Origin: Hydrangea macrophylla
Lineage: Eukaryota; Streptophyta; Magnoliopsida; Cornales; Hydrangeaceae
Assembly: GCA_033977485.1 (NCBI GenBank)
Contig: CM066984.1
Span: 44,585,100-44,649,099 of the forward strand
Direction of reading: 5' to 3'
Length of the DNA: 64,000 nt
A program made the translations under genes and the position numbers. Positions 43,386 to 52,657 of this stretch are shown here, in pieces (within the stretch, counting starts at the first letter, position 1; every line of letters starts with the position of its first letter). A model generated the notes under the pieces. That model had not been told where the DNA came from. It saw nothing but the letters and a program-made list of their open reading frames with translations, and did no database searches.

Positions 43386-44905
43386 ATGAAAGATGATTCT
43401 GCTTACTCCTCTGTGTCTAATACTTGTGAATGCACAGATCCCTCCGAGGATCTCCCAATCGAACTTGAGCAACTAATTGAAAAACCACCTGCTTATAAAA
43501 TAATCGAAGATACTTTATCGGTTAACCTAGGTGAAATAGATAATCCACAAATTGTGCAAAATGGCTCAACCCTTAATAAAAAAGAAAAAGAAAAATTGAC
43601 TCTCTTGCTAAAAGAATTCAAAGATGTTTTTGGTTGGTCTTACGAGGACATGCCTGGGGTCGATCCCGACATCGTCCAACATCGCATTCCCCTCCTTCCC
43701 AATTCTAAACCCGTCAAGCAGAAACTTAGGCTCATGAGACCAGAATGGGCACTCAAGGTTAAAGAAGAAGTGGAGAAATAATTCAAGGCAGGGTTCATCG
43801 TTGTCACCGAGTATTCGGAATGGGTTGCCAATATCGTGCCAGTCCCCAAAAAGGATGGAAAAGTTTGCGTATGCGTCGACTTCCGTGATCTAAACAAAGC
43901 TAGTCCAAAGGATGACTTCTCGATTCCCCACATTGATGTTTTAGTAGATAATACCGCAGGGCATGAGCTACTGTCATTCATGGATGGTTTCTCAGGGTAC
44001 AATCAGATCTTAATGGCGCCAGAAGATCAGGAAAAGACGACATTCACCACACCGTGGAGAACCTACTACTACAGAGTAATGCCTTTCGGACTCAAGAATG
44101 CTGGAGCAACCTACCAAAGAGCTGCCATCACTCTGCTGCATGACATGATTCACAAGGAAGTAGAAGTATACGTAGATGACATGATCGTGAAGTCCAAGGA
44201 CAGAGAAGGACACCTGGTGGCACTGGAAAAGTTTTTTGAAAGGTTGCGCAAATACAAGATGAGGTTGAATCCAAAGAAATGCACTTTCGGTGTGACCTCC
44301 GGTAAGCTCCTGGGTTTTCTCATCACACAAAGGGAGATAGAGGTGGATCCCTATAAGATCAAGGCAATCCGAGAAATGGCACCACCACGGAATGAAAAGG
44401 AAGTGAGAGGGTTTCTCGAAAGAATCCAATTTATCAGCCGCTTCATCTCCAAACTCACAACTACATGCGATCCTTTGTTCCGATTGCTGAGAAAAGGAGA
44501 GAAGTTCCAATGGGATGACCAATGCCAAGCCGCTTTTGACAAAATAAAAGCCTACCTTCAAAATCTGCCCCTCCTTTCACCACCCACTCCTCATAAGCCC
44601 TTATTCCTTTACCTATCTATCTCCGAAAATGCCATGGGTTGCATGCTAGCCCAAGAAGGAGAAGAAAGCCACTCCGAAAAAGCCATATATTACCTTATCA
44701 AGAGGATGACTGGGTATGAGCTCAACTACTCTACCCTCGAAAAAACATGTTGGGCCTTGGTTTGGTGCACTCGCCGACTGAGACACTACATGCTGGCCTT
44801 CCTAGTTGTGCTCATATCCCGCATGGATCCTCTAAATACCTCCTCGAAAAACCCGCCCTGACCGGTCGTATACCCCGTTGGTTACTTCTACTGTCCGAAT
44901 TCGAT
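43386..44905 (+). pseudogene. Ogre reverse transcriptase and first RNase H
   Basis: 43386-43781 is the RT N-terminus with D-V-F-G-W-S-Y-E-D-M-P-G. A TAA at 43779-43781 interrupts it. 43836-44861 has V-P-K-K-D-G-K, D-F-R-D-L-N-K-A, S-F-M-D-G-F-S-G-Y-N-Q, M-P-F-G-L-K-N-A-G-A and the catalytic Y-V-D-D (about 44170). The RNase H part has L-Y-L-S-I-S-E-N-A-M-G and Y-Y-L-I-K-R-M-T. A frameshift near 44810 follows H-Y-M-L-A, and the end of the domain is read in another frame. The polymerase core is otherwise intact. Confidence 0.93.
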
Positions 44906-45458
44906 ATCAAGTACATTACAAGCAAATTGGTAAAAGGGAGAACCATAGCTAAACATCTTGCTGAACATGCCATTGATTCTGAAGAAAATGGAGATTTTTT
45001 GTTCCCGGACGAGAATATCATGGAAATCAAAGAAGAACAGTGGAAGTTGTACTTTGATGGAGCAGCCAACATGAAAGGCTACAGAGTAGGAATGACTCTA
45101 GTGTCACCAAATGGGGACCACACCCCACTGGCAGTCAAGCTCAATTTTAACGCCACCAACAACACCGCTGAATATGAGGCGTGCATTCTGGGGATTGAAG
45201 CGGCCATAGAATTGAGAGTTCAAAAGTTGGATGTCTTCAGAGATTCAAATCTCATTGTGTCACAAGACAGAGGGGAATGGAAGGTGAAAGAAGAGAGGTT
45301 GAAACCCTACCATGACCATCTCAATGGACTCAAGAAATATTTTAAGAGCATAACATTCTTCTACTTGCCTAGGGAAGAGAACTAGCTAGCAGATTCGTTG
45401 GCTAGCTTAGCCTCCATGATCAAAATTCCCGTGGGAGTCAGGATGATGCCTTTGGTAA
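44906..45458 (+). pseudogene. Second RNase H (aRNH) of the Ogre element
   Basis: W-K-L-Y-F-D-G-A-A-N at ~45040 carries the first catalytic Asp. N-T-A-E-Y-E-A-C-I-L-G-I-E-A carries the Glu (~45170), and V-F-R-D-S-N-L-I-V-S the next Asp (~45245). A TAG at 45383-45385 falls within the last motif, where the frame continues L-A-D-S-L-A-S-L-A. A second, plant-type RNase H after the first is a known trait of the Tat/Ogre lineage. A frameshift near 45470 precedes the integrase. Confidence 0.9.
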
Positions 45459-46772
45459 TTGAGCAAAAGATACGAGCCTTCATTACACATGGTCATCGCG
45501 ATCGAAGAAGAAGAGAATGAAACACCATGGTACCAAGATGTTTGGGACTTCATAGAAAAGGGAGTGTATCCCCTAGAATCTTCTGAGAAAGACAAAAGAG
45601 CAATTCAAAGGTTCGGAGCACAATTCATCATTTACGGGGGAAAATTGTTGAAGAAAGGGTATAATGGTCACAATCTAACTTGCTTATTCAGAAAGTGCGC
45701 CAAAAGAATGATGGAAGAAATACACGAAGGGGTGTGCGGTCCACACATGAATGGTCACATGCTAGCCAAAAAGATCGTAAGACAAGGGTACAACTGGACG
45801 ACATTGGAGAAAGATTATTGTGAATACATGAAAAGGTGCCACAAGTGCCAGATCCACGCGAACATGATGCATGTACCACCATCTCTGCTCTATAGTATGA
45901 CTTTTCCGTGGCCATTCTCGACATGGGGAATCGATATCATTGGCGAAATCATCCTGAAGGCCACAAACAGAAACTGATACATTTTGGTGGCCATCGACTA
46001 CTTTACAAAATGGGTAGAAGCTGCATCTTACACCAAGTTAGGGGCTAAGGAAGTGGCCAAGTTCATCAAGAAGAACCTCATTTGTCGCTATGGAGACCCC
46101 CATGAGATCATTTCAGATAATGGTAGTCATTTCAAAGCAGAAGTTAGGGATCTGTTTGAGGAATACAAAATCACCTATCATAAGTCATCACTGTACAGAC
46201 CTCAAACCAATGGGGCAGTCGAAGCTACGAACAAGAATGTCAAGGCCATGCTGCAGAAATTGGCTGATACCTACAAAGACTGGCACGAAAAGCTACCGTT
46301 CGCACTTTGGGGATACAAAACATCGATAAGGACGTCCACAAGAGCAACTCCTTACTCACTAGTAAATGGGATGGAAACAGTACTTCCAGTCGAGATAGAA
46401 CTATCGTCCCTGCGCCTGATGTCAAAATGTGAAATTTCAGAATCGGATTGGTTAAGGGAAAGGTACGAAGAATTGGCTCTCATAGATGAAAAGTGCCTAG
46501 CGGCAGTCGACCATGTCCGAATCTATCAAAAGAGGATAGCCCGTGCTTTCATCAAAAGGGTTCGTCCGAGGAAAATTGTCAAGGGTGACCTTGTCCTTAA
46601 AGAATTGCGAGCTCCGATCTTTGATCCACGCGGAAAGTTCAAACCCAAATGGGTCGGCCCTTATATTGTCAAAACTATCCTTTTTTCGGAGGAGCAACCT
46701 ACCTCATGGACCTCGATGGCGTCGAATTTAAAGAACTAATCAACATGGATCGCCTAAAAAAGTATTATGCTT
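45459..46772 (+). pseudogene. Ogre integrase
   Basis: The zinc-binding H-H-C-C region lies at ~45725-45855 (H-E-G-V-C-G-P-H, then C-H-K-C). The catalytic triad is present: D in W-G-I-D-I-I-G (~45930), D in I-I-S-D-N-G-S-H-F (~46115), and E in G-A-V-E-A-T-N-K (~46220). A TGA at 45975-45977 splits the core. The C-terminal domain (G-D-L-V-L-K, F-K-P-K-W-V-G-P-Y) ends with a frameshift near 46690, and the natural end D-R-L-K-K-Y-Y-A lies at ~46770. The enzyme joins cDNA to the host genome. Confidence 0.92.
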
Positions 46773-47499
46773 GACCATTCCCCAAAACCAATTTTCTTTC
46801 AAGCTTTGGCTTGAACTACGCTCGACCTGATTCCCACTCGGGGATACATAGGCAACCGTATCGGTTTAGTCGACACCATCATAAGCAGCCCTTTCTCTTT
46901 CAAAACTTTGGCCCGAACTACGTTGGACCTGATCCCCGTTCGGGGGTACATAGGCCGACTTTTAAAAAAGAAAAGAAGGATGGCTCGCTAGGTAGAAAAT
47001 CCGAAAGGACGCCTAGGCAAAAGTTAGAGTTAAATCCAAAGTGAGCAATAACAAAAGAGGGAAAAGTGCTCGCTAGGTCACCTAGCTGGTGCCTAGGCAA
47101 AATTTTGAGTGTGTGAGAAAAATAAAGTCGTGGTCCTTACCATAACCCAGAAATCACCCTTCATACTACGGGCAAACTTCAGCCACCCACCTCGTTTGCC
47201 TGAACCTCTTCTAAACTAGGGGCAAACGTCGGTCATCTACCTCGTTTGCCTCACAACCATACATATCCCAAACTAGGGGCAAATTTTGGCCACCCGCCTC
47301 GTTTGCCTCTAATCGTCCTAGCATGCCCAAACAAGTACCAAAAGCAAACATTTGATCAAAATCATACTACGAATGTTTTTAGAAAGCCAAATGCATAAAA
47401 TAAGTTTCTCCAAGTAACCAAGGTTCGCTGATAAACAAACTTCGAATATTACATAAGCAGGGATAAATGAAACACAAAAATTCCTTTCAGAAAGTAATC
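46773..47499 (+). repeat. Ogre post-integrase region with short tandem repeats
   Basis: No sense gene. A ~107-bp unit is repeated twice (about 46806-47000: GAACTACG-TCGACCTGAT-CCC-CGGGG-TACATAGGC). A ~57-bp unit with GGGCAAAC...CACC-CCTCGTTTGCCT occurs three times between 47160 and 47320. Similar GGGATATGTAGGCA sequence lies near the 3' LTR (~52480), so this unit brackets the antisense genes. Confidence 0.7.
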
Positions 47500-48660
47500 C
47501 CAAATATCAAAGACACTTGGAGGAAAGAAGCAGAATCAGTCAAGTCTAGTTTTATTTTGTGCCTTTTGTTTCTTCAAAGGTCTCTAAAAATAGGCTCTTG
47601 CTCGACCGGCCCAGCCCCTGATAAAAGCAGCAATAGTAGCAACTCTGACTTTGGAAGCAAAGACACTCTCAGTAAACCCCCAAGGGACCTCTTGAACTCG
47701 CCCGTACTGTCTGGCCAATCGGTGAGGATGATAGAAAGAGGTCTCTCTCAGACCCATCAGCCACACTCTCTGGTAATCCCCGAGACTAGTGGTCATAGCA
47801 TGAAGGCCCCAATGCCTCACAATCTAGCAAATGTCGGCCTCAGATAAAGCACCCATCATGCCAACCCAATCGACAGAAGTGTAATGAGGATGAAGCACAA
47901 CGGTACAGAAGTAAACTGGCGGCACACTACCAGTCCATAACTGAAGGCACTCGTAGAGCCAAGCCTGTAACACCAAAGGCGCCCCAGGATGAAGAACCGT
48001 TCCTTGATTGAAAGTGCGATCCAAACCATTCAAGGTTTCAGCCAAAACCATGGCCATGGGATTCTTGCTAAATTTCAGCCCAAGACACATGTGTACCAAG
48101 TCGATAGAAGCACTCGAGAATAGAAAGTGCGAAGTCATGCACAATATCAAAGCAGCCCCGCGGGTAGCATCATATACACTAGGATTCCCAGGACTAGCAT
48201 ACCGGGGCGATGATGGAAGCAATATCAAGAACCTCACCATGAATTAGTCAGTGAGAAATAGTAGTGGAACAGTTCAGGTATTCAGCCAAGCCTCGCGTGG
48301 GACTAGGGGTGTTAGTAGAAGGGAGAATCAGGTCAGAGTTAGAATCGAAGCCAAGGATAGCACAGAACTCCTCAAACATGGGACATATCTCCAGTCCATT
48401 GAAATTGAAGACGTGGTTCACCGGGTCCTAGTGGACAATAGCGGCACGCATGAACTCAATGTTCAGAGCCATCTGGCGAAGAGAGAATAGCTCGGTCAGA
48501 CCGTAGCTGAAGAGGTTGATCCGCTCCACACCATCCGTGATGTTCGGCTAAGCTGTGAGTTGAGCGAGATCATGCAATACCATATTTTCTGTCGTGGCAC
48601 TAGCAAAATTCAAAATTTTGGCAGCACCTCCCCGCTTCACGGACTATCCCACCTGCAAGG
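47500..48660 (-). pseudogene. Antisense DUF7745-like coding region in the Ogre element
   Basis: Read leftward from ~48650, the minus strand gives N-I-T-D-G-V-E-R-I-N-L-F-S-Y-G, F-M-R-A-A-I-V-H, a stop in place of W, then D-P-V-N-H-V-F-N-F-N-G-L-E-I-C-P. After stops and a shift near 48240, A-S-I-D-L-V-H-M-C-L-G, P-M-A-M-V-L-A-E-T-L-N-G-L-D and L-V-L-Q-A-W-L-Y-E follow (48140-47930). The final part runs to 47584. The order and motifs resemble the uncharacterised plant proteins annotated as DUF7745, often found with retroelements; this match is from memory. No enzymatic motif is visible and the function is unknown. Confidence 0.5.
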
Positions 48661-48827
48661 CAAACACACTCACTATCACAAGGCTGCTCATCGTAGTAAC
48701 ATCAACAATCACAGAATCATAATGCACAACCACCAACCAAAGCAAGCACACAATTGCGCCTTCAAACCGGAAACTATCCGGCTCGAAAGGCAGAACATCA
48801 CAATACTCTGTCAAGGGTGATAAATCA

Positions 48828-48878
48828 CCCTACACATCATCCTACACATCATCCTATACATTGTCTTACACATTGTCC
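48828..48878 (+). repeat. Short tandem repeat between the two antisense genes
   Basis: Four units of about 12-13 bases: CCTACACATCAT twice, then CCTATACATTGT and CTTACACATTGT. Confidence 0.85.
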
Positions 48879-48957
48879 ATCAGTCACATTATTCACTAGT
48901 ACAACCCAATTGAAAACATAAAATGGAGATAAAACAAAAATCCCCGCCTAGGAGGCC

Positions 48958-51124
48958 TTAGTCTTCCTCTTTTTCATCCTCTATTGGGCCACCTGGAGTG
49001 TACGTCGGCGATGGCCTCCTCTTGCCACCTTTGCACCTCGGCCCAGTCCTCGATGAGCCGGCACCACCCCACGATACTGCACACATAAATAAATAAAAGT
49101 AATCAGTAGAGAAACAACAGAAAGTAGAAAAGCAAAGTCGAGTCAGAGACTTACCAAGGACGCCATCGGACTGGTGGCGAACTGCTGCATACCATCCATC
49201 TGTCAAGGGCAAAATCAGGATTAGAACCTCATAACCTTAAGGAGCGCAAAATTAGAGACATACCTGATGGTCTCGCGTGAGGACCAAAGACCGTATGCTA
49301 GCTGCTAAGGCGTGGCCCTCCTAAGCATAACTCCAAGGGACGTTGAGGACGCCTGCTGGCTAGGTAGGATACCCACATGTGACCCGTGGCACCTCCATAA
49401 CCTGGGGAGAGCCATCTGCACCTGAAATATTAACGGTCCAATCCCAAGGAGGGATAGGATCAGAAATTGGGGGAACCTGTCTCCTGTACATCTCGTAAAG
49501 CTGTAGGCACAAAACAAGTTAGGGAAAAGATGAGTAAAAAACATAGGCAAGTGATAGAGACAAAAACGTAAAAGAAACTCACATCTAGGAGTGGGTAGTT
49601 GGGCATCAGGAAGCGGCCACGGTAAGTCTCATAGTCGGTCTCGGAGAAAAAGTGATCCCAAACATCAGTACCAGCTAAGGCCGCCAGCAAAGCATCACCG
49701 GAAAGGTCATCAACATAAATTACAGGAGGATTATGAGGGATACGATACCTCGGATTGCCAACCACCTGCCGAGACACTCGCTCGCCAAGGAACCATTGCC
49801 TTCTTTCGGTACTTTCCATCAGAATTTGACAAGAGGCAAGGGGCCTGACCACCTATATCTCCTCTAGGGCAGCATAGGTAACACGCTCCCAAGGCGTGCA
49901 ATCAACGCTAGTAGCTGTCAGCCCAAATAAGAAGTTTCTGAGGAGAATAATTCGATGAGCCCCGCTCTTTACCCCGACAACACCCCTCCGCCATCTCAAG
50001 CCCCGGGGAAACAAAGGCACAGGAGCCATGCCATCCTTATCTTCACCTTATTCATCAGCAGGAGAAGGAGCTAACATCTTCAGGTACTCAAAGCTCCAAA
50101 GCTGCACAGACAAAGGGAAAGTCAGAAAAGACAAGAAGTATAGAAATCAAAAGCTGGAAGATAAAATAGGTTACAGTTGATACCTCCCAAGCTCGCCAGA
50201 ATCCCCCCATTGATTTGATATCACCCCGGGAAACCTCACCCATATGCTTGTAATGGTGGGCCAAGGCAGCACCGCCCCAGTTATAAGAGGGGACCTCACC
50301 AATGGTTGCTAGGCAAGAAAGAAGCCTCAAGCTCATCCGGTCATTCTGTGTTGCGAAAATTGAGCAACCAAGGACATACAGAAGAAATACCCTCAAAAGC
50401 TGAGAATTATTCAGGTTGTGATTCCCTCTACCATAGGCCCGATAAAGCTAGCCACAAGGGTACCAGTGCCTCTCAAGATTAGGAGGAACATCCCCAATCA
50501 GCATCTCGACAGCCTCAGAATCAATCTCATAGAAATAGTCCAAAATCAGGTACTTCCTACCAACTCTCAAACCGATAATCATGAAAAAGTCAAAATGCGT
50601 CATTGTTATCTCACTAAATGGCAAATGGAAAGTGTTGGTGGTGTCCCACCATCTCTCAGCAAGAGCATAAAAATGCGCCAGATCGTTGGTACTCTTTGAA
50701 ACTAGGCTACCATGGCCCTTCAATGTCACTTCCAATGTTACTTCCGACGAGAGTTGGGTGTACCACAGAAAAGCGTGAACAAGGCTACCATGGCCCTTCA
50801 ATGTCACTTCCGGCACCTGCACACATCAAAAACAATAAAAAATGAGCACAAAATCACTATTCATGACCCAAAGTCCAACCTCGCAAAATCAACATACGAG
50901 CACAAAACAAGCTTTTAACAACCTCTAGGTGCACACTACAGTTCATAAAACTAGCATAATGCACAAAATAGTCCTGAACTGTCAAAAGTTTTACATACCA
51001 GGCTCGCTAGAGTCGAGGCTGAAAGATGACGTTGGGGGTCCCATAAAATCAAATCCGGGGTTTGGCTCTTGACTTTTGTTCATTCCTTGGCCTTCTTAGA
51101 CGGTCTCCTTGAGCTCGAAGCCAT
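48958..51124 (-). pseudogene. Antisense plant mobile domain (PMD) gene with six exons and retained introns
   Basis: Exons inferred from consensus splice sites: 51124-50999 (ATG, donor GTATGT), 50816-50184 (donor GTATCA), 50101-49583 (donor GTGAGT), 49500-49264 (donor GTATGT), 49199-49155 (donor GTAAGT), 49076-48958. All acceptors end CAG and the first five exons join in phase 0. Exon 2 shows the PMD core R-W-W-D-T-T-N-T-F-H-L-P-F-S-E-I-T-M-T, then G-L-R-V-G, and L-A-H-H-Y-K-H-M. Exons 1 to 4 hold one or two in-frame stops each. Exon 6 encodes a basic then acidic tail in an alternative frame. PMD proteins are linked to silencing and meristem maintenance in plants. PMD genes are known passengers of retroelements; the role here is unknown. 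Confidence 0.8.
50700..50816 (-). repeat. Partial tandem duplication at the start of PMD exon 2
   Basis: The string encoding E-V-T-L-K-G-H-G-S-L-V occurs twice, at about 50812-50780 and 50738-50706. The intervening bases contain a half copy (GTTACTTCC / GTCACTTCC). The frame is kept. Confidence 0.85.
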
Positions 51125-52643
51125 GGATCTGCAAGAAAAATGGAAGCTAAAACCAAACTTTCTTCTTGAAAAATGGAACAAACCAAAACACCAATCAAAA
51201 TTCCAATCATGGGAAAAGATTACTCACCTGAGCGTGCACAAGCGGTGTTTTGACGGATTTTGGCTCCAAAAGCACCCCGAAATGGCCAAAAATGAGCTTG
51301 AAATGCAAAAAAACCCGAGATATACACACATGAAGTCCGGCCACCCAGTGCCACCACGGCACTAGCCAACTGCCGCCATGGTAGTGGCCTAGTGCCGCCA
51401 CGGCACTGCTCCCCACGGGCCCTACTTCACTCCGTTTCAGCCCATTTCGGTCCATTCTGACCCGTTTTAGCCCGTTCGTGATCCCGATTAGCCCCGGTGG
51501 CCCATTTTAGTCTAGATTTCTGAGGTTTTATCCCCAATAGATCCAATTTATCCCCAAAAAATTTTGTTAATCCCCCAAGGATAGAAACAGGAAGATATCA
51601 GCTTCCGAAGGCCCGAATCGGCTTTTCGGACCGACCATTGCCAAGATCTGATCAACCGTGAGAGATTCAGAAATGGGTCCTGGTTCTTGATCAAGAAATA
51701 GTTAAGAGTGATTCTCCGAGAATCCTACACCATTCCCCGAGAATAGAAATAGAGATACCAGCTCCCGGAGGCCCCGACTGGCCCTCTTGGATTGAGCGCC
51801 GAAAGATTTGATCAATCGTGAGAGATTCAGAGATGGGTCCTGGTTCCCGATCAAGAAAAGAGAGATTCTTTGAGAGTCCTGCGCCCTCCCTCGAGGAAAA
51901 ATACGGAAGGATACTAGTTCCCACTATCCCCAGCAAAAAGTAGCTAAAGCAGAACTGACTCCTGAAGATCGGTCATCAGGAACAACCAGAACATCGGCCG
52001 TGTCCAGTTTTCAAAAATGAGCACCATCGTTCCACGACTCTATATCTCCTGATTATCATGAGCTTTCTCATTTGTTCATTATCATAGCTTTCGTACTTAT
52101 CGGTTATCACAAGATCCCTCGGTCACCTTTAGTTATCATCCTCTAAAACCTTGTGTCTGATCTATTTCACTTACAAAGCGCGTTTCTCAGAATTTAAGAA
52201 GTTTGCCCCAAGACCCAGAGTTTTCCAAACCATTGTGTCTTTATCCGTGTCAGCCACTCCATCACAGTCGGAGACACTAGCACGGCATGAGTCTACTCAG
52301 AGTGGCACACACCCCACACCAGCACTCGCTTATACTAAGATCAGAACACTAAACATGATAGGACTCAGGACGCAATTCACATCACATCCATGCATTGCAT
52401 CCTCATAGCATAGCATCCACCTGTCTTGTTATGAGTTATTCTTTTATGTCATGAACTGTGTCCTGGTCTAATTCCCCTTGGGATATGTAGGCAGCTCACG
52501 CAGAGCGCGACTAGCACTGACCTTAACATCACATTTTTCATCCTTTGCAACACTGTAATCCTAAATCTATAGCCTCCAAAAGACCTGTCTTTTCAAAGCT
52601 TTGGTACTCGCTTGCGACTTGCGTTGCCTCGGAAGTTTATGTC
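51125..52643 (+). other. Ogre 3' region before the LTR, with tandem repeats
   Basis: No gene. 51340-51420 holds three copies of the palindrome-like GTGCCGCCACGGCAC. A ~155-bp unit (about 51571-51725) is repeated at 51726-51880 and partly again to ~51935, with shared GATCAA-CGTGAGAGATTCAGA and ATGGGTCCTGGTTC blocks. The last ~250 bases (CTAATTCCCCTTGGGATATGTAGGC, then the GCTTGCGACTTGCGTTGCCTC string) are conserved with the remnant of element B before 7921. The antisense PMD promoter would lie here; no TATA box is obvious. Confidence 0.65.
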
Positions 52644-52656
52644 AAAAAGGGGAAAA
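52644..52656 (+). other. Polypurine tract of the Ogre element
   Basis: AAAAAGGGGAAAA, one base before the 3' LTR start at 52658. It would prime plus-strand synthesis. Confidence 0.88.
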
Positions 52657-52657
52657 C

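Noticed and set aside
44010..44561. 183-codon minus-strand frame
   Set aside because: It is the shadow of the Ogre RT on the opposite strand; the plus strand shows the full RT motif order.
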